The notes: generated by a model not told the origin, from the sequence alone. DNA of 48,369 nt from JAFDVL01 sp043775925 (GCA_043775925.1 JAYVRW010000328.1:1-48369); one strand, 5' to 3'. Shown: positions 17,760-26,788, counted from the first letter of the stretch. Translations and numbers: made by a program.

Positions 17760-18200
17760 CGTAAAAAATAGGAGAGGCTTTTTTACGACCTCTCCATCAA
17801 TCTAGCTTTGCTGGGATGAAATTCTTAGAAATTTCAGGTGCGACCCGAAGTCGCACACTCACCTACCATAGAGCAAACCGAATGCCACGCCGTTCATATT
17901 TTTAGAATCTTCTTGTATCTCTTGCAGAATTCAAATTTAGCGGTTTTGCTCGGCGATTCATTTTTTCAGCCATGATGCTTGTTTATCCAAAATTTCGTAT
18001 CCATCCCTTCAGTTTTTCGGAGATATAAATTTTTCTGTACTCTGAAGACCAATTTAGCATAAAATAGAAACTGTAAAGCGTAGGCATTCAGCTCCGCCTC
18101 CCTCGCCTGCACCCTCACACGATTTCCCCGAAATCTTCACCCATCCGAATCACAACCCGGAAATCATCACGAGTCACTGTGAACATGGGGTATAGAAACT
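17760..18200. other. 441-base intergenic stretch with hairpins
   Basis: No gene is recognised. Just after the PLP gene, GGAGAGG (17771-17777) pairs with CCTCTCC (17789-17795) and may act as a weak terminator. At 17838-17856, GTGCGAC pairs with GTCGCAC across a 5-base loop, and it is directly preceded by the near-palindrome GAAATTCTTAGAAATTTC at 17819-17836. The remainder (17870-18200) is AT-rich then mixed and presumably holds the promoter of the downstream kinase gene. Confidence 0.45.
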
Positions 18201-19157
18201 ATGAGCGATAACCTTGTCTTGCCGAATCGTTCTGCGTCAAGTGTAGATGTAGAACCAGGCATCAGTCGGGGACAGAAGCGACTACCGAAAGAAATCATCA
18301 GAACTGAAACGATTACTACCAAAAATTCTCTTGTCCCGTTAATTGGAGAGGGTGAAGACATCAAGAAACGCTTGATGGAACTGGAGGATTTAGTTGAGAA
18401 ACTGAAAGAAGAAAGCAGCCTGAAAGCCAGTTTTATTAACGCGATGGTACATGACATTCGTTCGCCATTGACGGTTGTACTTGGTGTGCTGGATTTAATG
18501 AATGACGATCTGGCGGAAAAGCGTGCTCTGGATACGGAGTATTATGGCAAAGTTCTGAATGATGCCTTGCGGAGCTGTCAGGAAGTCACGGATTTAATTA
18601 ATGACATGCTGGAGCTTTCAAAGATGACGCAGCAGAAAATGCTGTCCATGAATTTTGAAAGAGTTCCGATCATCGAAGTTGTCGAACCTGCTATGCAATT
18701 AGCTGCCGGCATCGCTCGTCAGGCAAAAGTAAAACTCGGCTTCAAAATTCAGGCGAATTTGCCACAGGTTTTTGTGGATCGAAAACAAATGCATCGCGCT
18801 GTCATGAACCTGCTGAGCAATGCTATTAAATTTACGCCAACTAACGGTTCTGTCACGATTCGTGCCAGCTTTCTTAACGAAAAACGGAGCGATGCACTTT
18901 GTGATTACGTGCTGTTATCGGTCATTGATACCGGCGAAGGCTTAGCGCCGGATGAATCGCCGTATGTGTTTGATGCGTACTGGCAGGCACAACGCGGACA
19001 GCGCAAAACGGGTACGGGACTTGGCTTGGCAATCGTCAAAGGGATTGCTGTGGCACACGGCGGCAATGTTTCTGTTCGTTCGCAAGTGGGACAGGGCAGC
19101 ACCTTTTCAATTATGATTCCGGTGAAAGATGAACCGCCTGTGATCGAAAGCGCGTAG
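18201..19157 (+). CDS. soluble sensor histidine kinase (HisKA-HATPase)
   Basis: A 318-residue protein with no membrane segment. Residues 50-75 look like a coiled coil (IKKRLMELEDLVEKLKEE), followed by the HisKA H-box VHDIRSPL with His84 and the HATPase boxes: N-box MNLLSNAIKFTP, G1 DTGEGL, F/G2 GTGLGLAIVKGI. There is no sensor domain beyond the short N-terminal tail, so the signal probably comes through a partner or through the coiled coil. No response regulator lies next to it; the nearest same-strand neighbour is a DUF3592 membrane protein 18 bases downstream. It is therefore an orphan kinase, or its partner is elsewhere. Family assignment is firm. Confidence 0.88.
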   Translation: MSDNLVLPNRSASSVDVEPGISRGQKRLPKEIIRTETITTKNSLVPLIGEGEDIKKRLMELEDLVEKLKEESSLKASFINAMVHDIRSPLTVVLGVLDLMNDDLAEKRALDTEYYGKVLNDALRSCQEVTDLINDMLELSKMTQQKMLSMNFERVPIIEVVEPAMQLAAGIARQAKVKLGFKIQANLPQVFVDRKQMHRAVMNLLSNAIKFTPTNGSVTIRASFLNEKRSDALCDYVLLSVIDTGEGLAPDESPYVFDAYWQAQRGQRKTGTGLGLAIVKGIAVAHGGNVSVRSQVGQGSTFSIMIPVKDEPPVIESA

Positions 19158-19175
19158 GAGAATCGTTGAGTTCTT

Positions 19176-20267
19176 ATGAAGTTCATTAAGAATTATCTCG
19201 GCGCTGCGTTTCTTCTGTTCTTTCTTCTGTTTTGGTCAACCCTGACGTTGATATTTGATTGTCAAACGTTGCGTGGTATGACGGAGCAGCTCCGCACACT
19301 TTCTTTTCAGGAAACACAGGGTCAGCTTTTACAAAGCTCAGTCGAAACTCACGAAGATAGCGATGGTGGTGATATGTATCGCCTTGCAGTTCAATATCGC
19401 TATCAAGTAGGAGGCACGGAATATACCAGCCATATCTACCGCTTCGGCAATCTGTCTTCAAACGATAAATTTGCGCATCAGAGGTCGGAGGAACTTGCTT
19501 CCAAAACGAATGTCACGGTTTATTACAACCCTGCGATTCCGCAGCAAGCTGTATTAGTGCGCGGCATTGAAGGGCTGGATTTATTTTGCCTTTTATTTAT
19601 GACGCCATTCAATATGGTGATGCTTGCAGGCTGGTTAGCTCTTGCCATTTGGTTCGCACGATTCATCAAAAAACCAATTGCTGGCGGGATGAAATATTCT
19701 GAGAAAGACGGGCGAGTCATTCTCAAATTGCATTACAAATCAATGTGGGCAACAGCCCTCGTTTCACTTGGAGGAAGTGCTTTTCTTGGAGTTTTCATCA
19801 TCGCCATCCCGTTTGGATTTCACCCGGCGCTAACGCTCATGATTTTTGTCTGGGCTGTGATTGTTGCACTGGTTGGCTTCTTTATGTACAAAAGCTGGCA
19901 GCATAACCACTCTGACGAAAATGATTTTGCGATTGACGATTTGCAGCGCACGGTTTCTTTTAGCCCGGTCACGACGAGAGAAAGTCTGCAAAATAAAACC
20001 GTCAAAGAGATGTTTCGCGCTACGCCATTTGGTAAACGAGTTTCAGTCCATCGCTCACAAATTGAAAACATTTCCATTGAATCAAAAGTTATCCGTGACA
20101 GCGATGGAAACGAACGCACTGTCTATCTACCCACCATCAGTTGGCAAAAAATAAATCAGGCAGTGTTACTGGAAATAAGTGATAAAGAATGTGCGGACGA
20201 TTTTGTTGCGTGGTTACGGCAGCGTATTGGTCTGACGGCGTATTCAGTAAAGAGACAAGGCTTCTAA
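19176..20267 (+). CDS. DUF3592 membrane protein
   Basis: A 363-residue membrane protein. The first transmembrane helix is at about 8-28 (LGAAFLLFFLLFWSTLTLIF), followed by an extracytoplasmic DUF3592 domain with its typical pattern: GQLLQSSVETHED, VQYRYQVGGTEYTS and VTVYYNPAIPQQAVL. A second helix is near 130-158 (FCLLFMTPFNMVMLAGWLALAIWF), with two more near 188-232. The C-terminal part is a soluble domain (about 240-355). No enzymatic motif is visible and the family has no defined role. It starts 18 bases after the kinase stop and is likely in the same transcript; a 44-residue membrane ORF follows 19 bases later. Confidence 0.8.
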   Translation: MKFIKNYLGAAFLLFFLLFWSTLTLIFDCQTLRGMTEQLRTLSFQETQGQLLQSSVETHEDSDGGDMYRLAVQYRYQVGGTEYTSHIYRFGNLSSNDKFAHQRSEELASKTNVTVYYNPAIPQQAVLVRGIEGLDLFCLLFMTPFNMVMLAGWLALAIWFARFIKKPIAGGMKYSEKDGRVILKLHYKSMWATALVSLGGSAFLGVFIIAIPFGFHPALTLMIFVWAVIVALVGFFMYKSWQHNHSDENDFAIDDLQRTVSFSPVTTRESLQNKTVKEMFRATPFGKRVSVHRSQIENISIESKVIRDSDGNERTVYLPTISWQKINQAVLLEISDKECADDFVAWLRQRIGLTAYSVKRQGF

Positions 20268-20286
20268 TTTTGTCGGAGACTCAAAA

Positions 20287-20421
20287 ATGAAAAGAATAAT
20301 TTCCGCTCCTTCATTTGCGTCCATCAGCAAAAATAAAGAGGAGCGAGTTATCCTTTTTGCTTTGTTGGTTAGTGGCTGGGTTTTGTTGGGTATTTTTCGG
20401 GTAGAGCCGAGATACGTGTAA
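20287..20421 (+). CDS. 44-residue single-pass membrane micro-protein (candidate)
   Basis: A small ORF starting at ATG 20287 with a good ribosome site, GGAG at 20275-20278, 8 bases upstream. The product is a basic N-tail (MKRIISAPSFASISKNKEER), one predicted membrane helix (VILFALLVSGWVLLGIF) and a short basic tail (RVEPRYV). It lies 19 bases after the DUF3592 gene on the same strand, so it is probably the last gene of that unit. I recognise no family. Its support is the ribosome site, the hydrophobic profile and the spacing. It could be chance, since the ORF is short. Confidence 0.5.
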   Translation: MKRIISAPSFASISKNKEERVILFALLVSGWVLLGIFRVEPRYV

Positions 20422-20470
20422 AAATAGGACATAGGAATCAAAGCGTAGTCAATAAGCGTCGGACAGAGGT

Positions 20471-20815
20471 TCAACCAATGCCAAGACGCCAGGCGATCTC
20501 AGCTTTACTCAAACCCTTGGCAAATAATCTTCGAACTTCTTTTTCTTTCGTGGCGGCTGTTTTAGAGCGCCCCAGCAGGCGCCCTTCAGCCCACGCCTGA
20601 GCAATGCCCGCTTTCACTCGTTCACGCATGATTTCACGCTCAAATTCAGCAAAGACGGTAAGCATCCCAGCCATCGCACGACCCGATGGAGTGGTTAAAT
20701 CCAAAGCCTCTGTCAGGGACACAAATCTGACTCCCAACTCGGTTAATTCTTTGAGAGTGACAATCAAATCCGCCAGTGAGCGTCCCAACGATCCAGGCAT
20801 CGCCGACAAATAAAC
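20471..20815 (-). pseudogene. serine recombinase (resolvase/invertase family), truncated remnant
   Basis: The reading frame encodes the back half of a small serine recombinase: LGRSLADLIVTLKELTELG, VRFVSLTEALDLTTPSG, MLTVFAEFEREIMRERVKAG and a DNA-binding helix-turn-helix start (ATKEKEVRRLFAKGLSKAEIA). These match the Hin/Tn3-resolvase pattern. The N-terminal catalytic part with the nucleophilic Ser is absent: immediately upstream of LGRS the sequence stops matching the family, and the C-terminus stops inside the helix-turn-helix. The gene is therefore truncated at both ends and not functional as an enzyme. It marks a past insertion or rearrangement next to the G+C-richer block at 21366-26788. 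Confidence 0.75.
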
Positions 20816-20912
20816 CAGCCAGCAGGAGCGTGAAAGTTTCAAAGACCTCAATCCGCATCAGCGGGCGAAAGTTTTCAAGCAACGGAATAATTTCTGATGG
20901 TAGGATTTGCAT
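20816..20912 (-). pseudogene. possible transposase N-terminal fragment
   Basis: From ATG 20912 the minus strand encodes MQILPSEIIPLLENFRPL and then IEVFETFTLLLAGLFVG. This resembles the opening of DDE transposases of the type that begins '(L)PPEIxxLLxxFxPLF...LLLVGAIL'. The frame runs into the recombinase remnant near 20815 without the expected continuation, so only the first 30 or so residues remain. Confidence is modest because the match is short and made from memory of the family pattern. Confidence 0.35.
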
Positions 20913-20986
20913 AAGTTGTTCGATGTTTTCAGTTTGGTCACCAAAAACATCGAACAACTTTACAAGGAGCGCAATCGCTCCTCGTA
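20913..20986. repeat. two adjacent hairpins beside the transposase fragment
   Basis: A perfect 17-bp inverted repeat joins 20913-20929 (AAGTTGTTCGATGTTTT) with 20944-20960 across a 14-base loop. Right next to it, AGGAGCG (20965-20971) pairs with CGCTCCT (20976-20982), extended by TAC/GTA at the edges. They sit directly upstream of the minus-strand start codon of the transposase-like fragment, so they may be the end or leader of an insertion element. Confidence 0.7.
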
Positions 20987-21365
20987 CTACCATCATTCTC
21001 AAAAATCAAAAACCGGAAACTATAGTTATCGACTATTGGTCAAAGAAATATCTACAGAATGAAAACTGCGCCTACATTCGCTGCTACAGTCAGCAGCGCG
21101 AGCAATTCATGGCGTCTCAATTTCTCCCCCCTGAAATAAACCGCTACCTTGAAAGCATTGGTAGGGGGAAAGCTGGATTTTATCTGACTGGAATCAATAG
21201 AAAATAAATCCAGCGGAACGCCGCCTCGAAGGAGTAACCTGGCTCTCTTACGATGTCTCTTCTGCACCGATGCGTTCAGAACGGGCCACCAGTTGGCCCA
21301 CGCTCCCTGCGCCGCTCCACGGTATTTTCTTCGGAATCACCTGCCAATGTCTCCCTCATTCAAGA
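20987..21365. other. 379-base stretch without a recognised gene
   Basis: Short open frames exist on both strands but none resembles a known family, has a convincing ribosome site or extends a neighbour. The stretch lies between mobile-element remnants and a PepSY-like gene and is probably decayed insertion DNA plus the downstream region of that minus-strand gene. Confidence 0.4.
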
Positions 21366-21839
21366 CTATTTCCTCTTCTTGGGGAGTAATTTTCCGTCAG
21401 GCCCCATCTCGATGCCAGACTTTTTCCCCGCTTTTAAGACACTGGCTTCATAGCCTGTCAGCACGCCACTTTTCGTGACTGACTCTAACCTGAGCAGTTT
21501 CGCCTGGCCGATATTCTTTTCAACCTCCGCCCTGATTGCCGCCGAGAGCGAATCCAGGGTGACATCTTCTTCGACTTCCAGGATCGTGCCGTTGGGGGCA
21601 ATGATCAGGTCCTTGGCGTGTCCGTTGACCGTCAATTCAAGTTCATATTGTGTCTTGCCATTCTCAACCTCTTTTGACAGACCACGGATTTTCGCCCCCT
21701 GACTTTGCTCATCCACGGTCTTTTGCACGGCTGGCGGCACCTTGGTTTTTGTTTTCCGCTCTTGCGCCGTCACCGTGCCGAGCAATAACACGCCAAGCGC
21801 GCATAGCAGCAAGAGGTTAAGAGTGATTCTGTTCGTCAT
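21366..21839 (-). CDS. PepSY-like exported protein
   Basis: Start chosen at ATG 21839, which follows AGGAGAAAC; the upstream in-frame codon at 21860 lacks this. The 157-residue product has a signal peptide (LLLLCALGVLLLGTVTAQ) and two PepSY-like repeats: VQKTVDEQSQGAKIRGLS with TQYELELTVNGHAKDLIIAP, and IRAEVEKNIGQAKLLRLESV with TGYEASVLKAGKKSGIEMGP. Such proteins are periplasmic and bind proteins or metals; some sit beside two-component systems. Here it follows a TonB-dependent receptor on the same strand (89 bases) and lies in the same block as an OmpR/kinase pair. The exact ligand is unknown. Confidence 0.75.
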   Translation of the reverse strand: MTNRITLNLLLLCALGVLLLGTVTAQERKTKTKVPPAVQKTVDEQSQGAKIRGLSKEVENGKTQYELELTVNGHAKDLIIAPNGTILEVEEDVTLDSLSAAIRAEVEKNIGQAKLLRLESVTKSGVLTGYEASVLKAGKKSGIEMGPDGKLLPKKRK

Positions 21840-21927
21840 GTTTCTCCTGGTTTGAGCCACCGCGATGACGGCGGCGCACGTAATTGATCGAACGCATTGC
21901 TATTCTCGCGGATGCGCCCTGTTCCGA

Positions 21928-24501
21928 CTAGAAGGTAAAATTGAAATTGAGCTGTACGCGCCGCGCAGTCCGTGCGGCCACCGGCAATCCGAAGAAGGGG
22001 GAACTCAGATTGCCCACATAACCCATGTAGTTCACTCGATTCAGCACATTAAATGCGCTAAGGGCGATTTTGACCGACGGCACTTCTTCCGTTTTCTTTC
22101 CCTTCTGAGCTGCTTTGAGAAAGAATTCCTTCGACCAGCGTAGATCAATGGTTGCTGCGCCCGGCCCTTGCAAACTGTTGCGGCGCACACCGACAGGTCG
22201 GTCATTGGCCACTGTATCGTGATTGTCATCACGCCCTGTTGTCAGGCTGTAGGGGCGCCCCGACGTGAGCGCAACTGTCATCCCCAGATTGACCCAGTCC
22301 CTGGCTTTGAATGTCCCCAATAAATTGAAGCGATGGCGCTCATCAAACTCTGCTCGCGACCATTCGCCGGTCAAATCATAATTATTGGCTGGCCTTACAT
22401 TGATCCCACTGTTGTTGTTGTAGGCTCGCCCCAAAGTGTATTGAACCGTCCCGTTGAAGAAGCGGGTGATTTTGCCACGCAACATCAATTCCAGTGCGTG
22501 CGTCTGTGAATGCGCTGCCGATTCAATCTCCCGTAAAACACCGATGGTCGGGGCTGGCCGTTGCAGTGAGAGCGGCAGTGGCGCATTGATGTCGCGCGAG
22601 CGAAATAGTTTGATGCCGCGCGTATTGATATAATTGGCGCTGACCGTCAGAGATTTGTTCAGTTGTCGCTCCACGCCCAGGTTGAACTGGAATGTATAGG
22701 GCGAGCGCAGATTGGGCGCAAAACGGACGACACTACTAGGCTGAGCGGCGAGCGTGCCACCGAGCGAGAACGGATTTGGATAACTGGGATTGGAAAGATT
22801 CACTTGCCGCAATCGCATGCCGTCAAAACGCAATCTGTCGCCCATAGGACCAGCGCCAGTGCGATCATAAAAAATCCCCGCGCCACCGCGCAAAACTGTT
22901 TTGCCTTGCTTCCCCGGCGCGTATGCGAACGAGAGGCGCGGTGAAAAATTGTTATTATCCGCCAGGTAATTCTGCTTGTCATAACGCAAGCCTACGCCGA
23001 TTGAGAAATTGGGCCGCACGAGAAGATTATCCTGTACGAACAGTCCTACTTCTTTTTGCCAAAAGACCAGATAGCCTTCGCCCTGATTGATGGAATACAG
23101 GAAAGGGCGATTGTGAACATAGTCGTCCAAGGTGGCGAAGGAGAACGTGCCACCAAAGTTTGTCTGGTCACTCAAACCTCGACGGCTGATGTCGGGAATA
23201 TTCAAGCCACCTCGGATAAAATGTTTACCGTGCGACCAGGAGAGAATTTCATTAAGCTGCACATGATTTTCAGTCGAGCGGCGATCTGCTTGACCGCCTC
23301 CGCCAGTGAAAGCGTCCTGCACGACCAACCTGGGAAGACCCTGCCGGACGCTACGCGCAACACCATTGTCTCGACCAGCCCGCACGGTGAGTTCGTTAAT
23401 CAGTTGGGGCGAGATAATTCTGCGATGCGTGAAAAAAAGCTGTTGTTCACGGCTCATTGAGTTGGCCGCTACGTCCGGGAGGTTGAACCCACCGACGCCA
23501 TTATTCTTGGTGGAATCATCGCCAAAATCATACTTAACTGAGAACGTAGTTTTCTCATCCACCTGATGATTGACGCGGAAAGAAAATTCAACTTGTCGCT
23601 GTGGAGTCGCCACATTTTGAGAAATCACTCCGGTCGGCGTCCTGGCAAAAACCACCGACTGTAAATCCTGTTCTTCCCGGTTGGCGCTGAAAAAAAACGA
23701 AGTCTTTTTGCCGTTACCAATGGGGCCAGTCAATGTCCCTTCGTAGATGCGGCGCTGTTCCGGCGGGCGTTCACGTGCAAAGGCATTTCGTGCGTCCAGA
23801 TGATAATCCCGAAAAATGAGGCCGAACTCACCGTGATATTCGGTCGAACCAGCTTTGGTAATCACTTCGATCCGCCCGCGTCCTGGTCGCGCGAATTCCG
23901 CCGAGTAAGGATTCTGATTAATCCGCACTTCCTGAATCATTGAGGCGGGAACTTTTTTAGTTGTTTCCAAACCATCAACAATGACAGATGCGCCGCCCGA
24001 TCCGCTCGAACTGGCATCAACCAAGTTGGCCACCGCGCCAATTACATCATTGCCCAAAACCGGCAGGTTGTTCAGCGACTCGCGATCCAGTTTAATGACA
24101 TCGAGATTTTCCGCTGGATTGGTGTTCGCTTGGGCAGACTGATTATCCACGGTGATCTCGTCATGTAAGTCAGTAATCACTAACACCACTTTCAGCGTTG
24201 CCAGCGGGCGGGCGGTGATATTTAATGGAATCACGGTTGGTTTGAAGGCTTCTTTTCGGGCTTCAAGCTCCCAGCTACCGGTGGCCACCCGCACGAAGCG
24301 GAACGCACCCAGGGCATTGGCTGTCGTTGTTAGGACGGTCTTTGCGCTCTGTTGGCGTAGTGTAATCGTGGCACCAGGAATGACCTCGCCACTCGCATTA
24401 AAAACCGTCCCGGAAACTTCCACCAGACCCGATGAAACCTGCCCGGTGGTGCCAAAAGAGACGGCCATCATCAACCCCAGACTTAATAAAAAGCACTGCA
24501 T
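21928..24501 (-). CDS. TonB-dependent receptor with carboxypeptidase-regulatory N-domain
   Basis: An 857-residue outer-membrane protein with a signal peptide (LLSLGLMMAVSFGTTGQ). Residues about 27-105 are a CarboxypepD-regulatory-like Ig fold (VEVSGTVFNASGEVIPGATI). A plug follows at about 115-225 (NLPVLGNDVIGAVANLVD, ASVIVDGLETTKKVPASMI, IQEVRINQNPYSAEFARPGR), and then a long beta-barrel ends in the aromatic RVQLNFNFTF expected for outer-membrane insertion. These receptors take up large nutrients such as siderophores, glycans or peptides. The start ATG has GGGAG eight bases upstream. It is divergent from an OmpR-type regulator, which may control it, with about 180 bases between the two start codons. 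Confidence 0.85.
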   Translation of the reverse strand: MQCFLLSLGLMMAVSFGTTGQVSSGLVEVSGTVFNASGEVIPGATITLRQQSAKTVLTTTANALGAFRFVRVATGSWELEARKEAFKPTVIPLNITARPLATLKVVLVITDLHDEITVDNQSAQANTNPAENLDVIKLDRESLNNLPVLGNDVIGAVANLVDASSSGSGGASVIVDGLETTKKVPASMIQEVRINQNPYSAEFARPGRGRIEVITKAGSTEYHGEFGLIFRDYHLDARNAFARERPPEQRRIYEGTLTGPIGNGKKTSFFFSANREEQDLQSVVFARTPTGVISQNVATPQRQVEFSFRVNHQVDEKTTFSVKYDFGDDSTKNNGVGGFNLPDVAANSMSREQQLFFTHRRIISPQLINELTVRAGRDNGVARSVRQGLPRLVVQDAFTGGGGQADRRSTENHVQLNEILSWSHGKHFIRGGLNIPDISRRGLSDQTNFGGTFSFATLDDYVHNRPFLYSINQGEGYLVFWQKEVGLFVQDNLLVRPNFSIGVGLRYDKQNYLADNNNFSPRLSFAYAPGKQGKTVLRGGAGIFYDRTGAGPMGDRLRFDGMRLRQVNLSNPSYPNPFSLGGTLAAQPSSVVRFAPNLRSPYTFQFNLGVERQLNKSLTVSANYINTRGIKLFRSRDINAPLPLSLQRPAPTIGVLREIESAAHSQTHALELMLRGKITRFFNGTVQYTLGRAYNNNSGINVRPANNYDLTGEWSRAEFDERHRFNLLGTFKARDWVNLGMTVALTSGRPYSLTTGRDDNHDTVANDRPVGVRRNSLQGPGAATIDLRWSKEFFLKAAQKGKKTEEVPSVKIALSAFNVLNRVNYMGYVGNLSSPFFGLPVAARTARRVQLNFNFTF

Positions 24502-24683
24502 AAGTTCACTCCCTGCTCAATCATTACCAGGTCACTAGCTTTGCCTGGAGACAACAGTTTTACAGACAGAAATTAAAAAAGCATTAATCTGGAGAGAGAA
24601 AATGAATTGGCGTCGGTTGGAGTAATATAGCCTGACCGGCTCTAATGCAATTTTAATATCATTTCCTGTAAATGGTGAACGAC

Positions 24684-25367
24684 ATGCGCTTATTACTGGT
24701 CGAGGATGAAAAGAAACTGGCCGCCTTCACCAAACGAGGGCTGGAGCAGGAAGGCGACTGCACGGTAGATGTCGCCTACGAAGGCGAAGAAGGACTACTG
24801 TACGCGCATACCTATGAATATGACGCGATCATCCTTGACGTGATGTTGCCGCGCAAGGATGGGTTGGAAGTCTTGCGGGAACTGCGCTCACGTGCCAACC
24901 GCGTCCCGGTGTTACTCCTCACCGCCAGGGATTCTGTGGAAAACAAAGTACAGGGGCTGGAAAGTGGCGCTGACGATTATCTGACCAAGCCTTTTGATTT
25001 ACGGGAACTAATTGCGCGCCTGCGTGCTTTGCTACGGCGCACGCGAGAAGAACCATCAATCCTCTTGACTGCCGATGACCTCACACTGGACCCTGTTACG
25101 CGAGTGGTGAAACGAGGGAAGCACGAATTGAAGCTCACCGCGCGTGAGTTCAGCCTGCTTGAATATCTGCTGCGGAGAAAGACTCGCGTACTGACCCGCG
25201 CACAAATTGTGGATTATGTCTGGCCGGGCAACTTCGATGGCGCGTCCAACATTGTGGATGTGTACGTTAATTACCTCAGAGCCAAAGTGGATCAGGGAGA
25301 CGGGCGCAAACTGATTCAGACCGTCTGGGGCGTAGGCTACGTCCTGCGAGACAGTGAGGACGAATGA
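24684..25367 (+). CDS. OmpR-family response regulator
   Basis: Start chosen at ATG 24684 because GGTGA lies five bases before it; ATG 24672 is in frame but lacks a site. Residues 1-120 are a receiver domain: acidic EDE at 7-9, phosphoacceptor Asp52 (AIILDVMLPRKDG), and Lys in DDYLTKPFDL. Residues about 125-227 are an OmpR/PhoB winged helix (LTAREFSLLEYLLRR, TRAQIVDYVWP, VDVYVNYLRAKVD, IQTVWGVGYVLR). The overall pattern resembles the QseB/CusR group. The stop overlaps the start of the next kinase gene by four bases, so the two form a two-component pair. It lies back to back with a TonB-dependent receptor gene. Confidence 0.92.
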   Translation: MRLLLVEDEKKLAAFTKRGLEQEGDCTVDVAYEGEEGLLYAHTYEYDAIILDVMLPRKDGLEVLRELRSRANRVPVLLLTARDSVENKVQGLESGADDYLTKPFDLRELIARLRALLRRTREEPSILLTADDLTLDPVTRVVKRGKHELKLTAREFSLLEYLLRRKTRVLTRAQIVDYVWPGNFDGASNIVDVYVNYLRAKVDQGDGRKLIQTVWGVGYVLRDSEDE

Positions 25368-26788
25368 TCAGATCACTAAAAACCAGAATTGCCGTCTGGT
25401 ACATCATCCTCTCTACTACCATCCTGATCGGCTTCGGGCTGATCGTTTATTTCAACCTGACGCGCAGCCTGCGCCAGGAACGCAGGGATGTCGTTCTCGG
25501 CTATGCTGAGCGAATTCGCGCTTTCGTGCTGCTTCAATCTCGCAATGAGGAGGGGAACAATTTCATTCACGAGTTTGATGAAAGCTTTTCACTCAAGCTC
25601 GAACGCGAATATCTGCAAATTTCCGCTCCGAACGGCGTCATCCTTTATCTCTCACCCAACCTCCAAACGCGTCCTTTGCCTTTCAAACCGGACTTGGCGA
25701 TTGAAGGCCCGCCGCAATTACAGGTCACTGAGGCGTTCGCTGAACGGCAGCCGATGCTGATGACCGTCGTGCCTATCGTCGTAAAGGGCGAGTCTAGCCT
25801 GGTCACGATAGCGGCATCGCTGGTGGCCGTAGAGGAAACCGAGCACCGATTACTGTTGACGTTATTACTGGCGGTGCCTATTGCCATTCTGACCGCTCTG
25901 TTAGGTGGCACTATTTTGGCCCGCCGCGCGATTGAACCAGTGGCTCAGATGGCTGCCACTGCCCAGCAGATTACGGCCCAAAATCTCAATGAGCGCATCC
26001 GTCTGCCGCAAGCAGATGTGGAGCTTGCGCGCCTCGCAGAAGCTTTCAATCAAATGATCACGCGCTTAGAGAACTCCTTCAATCAGATGCGCCAGTTTAC
26101 GGCGGACGCCTCCCACGAATTGCGCACCCCACTGACGATTTTGAAGGGCGAAACGCAATTGGCGCTCAGTAACCATTTGCAGCCGGATGAATACAAGCAC
26201 GTGATGCAGAGCCGGATGGAAGAACTGGAGCGCATGGCCAGAATTGTGGATGACCTGTTGATTCTTTCACGGGCGGATTCTCAAGCCGCAGAGTTGGATT
26301 TTCAGCTCGTTGACCTCTCGGATTTGGTCATTGAAACCTGCGAGCAACTGCGCCCTTACGCCGAAGCTGGAGAGTTGAAACTGCTTCTGGAAAACATCGA
26401 GCCGATAGAGGTCAAAGGCGACCACCTCCGGCTCCAGCAGATGCTCCGCAACGTGCTGGAAAACGCCATCAAGTATACATCTAAAGGTGGGACGATTCAG
26501 GTTCAACTTAGGACGAAGGGGCCTGACAGTTGTCAACTCATTGTCGCAGACACCGGCATTGGCATTCCTGCGGCTGATTTGCCCTGCATCTTTGATCGTT
26601 TCTACCGCGTGGACAAGGCGCGTTCGCGGGAGTGTGGTGGCAGCGGCTTGGGACTGAGTATTGTGAAATGGGTAGTCGAGACACATGCTGGAACGATTTC
26701 CATTAAAAGCGAGCCAGGCAAGGGCACCATCGTAACGGTCTTGCTACCGCTTTGTACATCGGACAGCGTCTATGACGCAGCAAATTAG
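25364..26788 (+). CDS. HAMP-containing sensor histidine kinase
   Basis: A 474-residue inner-membrane kinase. A transmembrane helix at about 10-30 (AVWYIILSTTILIGFGLIVY) is followed by a periplasmic domain to about residue 165, a second helix (LLLTLLLAVPIAILTALLGG), HAMP (about 190-240), HisKA with SHELRTPL and His251, N-box NVLENAIKYT, G1 DTGIGIP and G2 GGSGLGLSIVKWVVE. This architecture is the CusS/QseC type of membrane sensor. ATG 25364 overlaps the regulator's stop (ATGA), so translation is coupled. The signal is unknown. An 11-bp inverted repeat starting at its stop codon may terminate the transcript. Confidence 0.92.
   Translation: MIRSLKTRIAVWYIILSTTILIGFGLIVYFNLTRSLRQERRDVVLGYAERIRAFVLLQSRNEEGNNFIHEFDESFSLKLEREYLQISAPNGVILYLSPNLQTRPLPFKPDLAIEGPPQLQVTEAFAERQPMLMTVVPIVVKGESSLVTIAASLVAVEETEHRLLLTLLLAVPIAILTALLGGTILARRAIEPVAQMAATAQQITAQNLNERIRLPQADVELARLAEAFNQMITRLENSFNQMRQFTADASHELRTPLTILKGETQLALSNHLQPDEYKHVMQSRMEELERMARIVDDLLILSRADSQAAELDFQLVDLSDLVIETCEQLRPYAEAGELKLLLENIEPIEVKGDHLRLQQMLRNVLENAIKYTSKGGTIQVQLRTKGPDSCQLIVADTGIGIPAADLPCIFDRFYRVDKARSRECGGSGLGLSIVKWVVETHAGTISIKSEPGKGTIVTVLLPLCTSDSVYDAAN

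Noticed and set aside
20987..21267. Open frames on both strands near 21000-21260
   Set aside because: No family resemblance and no ribosome site; region is likely decayed insertion DNA.
22041..23566. Several plus- and minus-strand open frames inside the TonB receptor
   Set aside because: Shadows of the 857-residue receptor frame, which has clear domain order and signal peptide.
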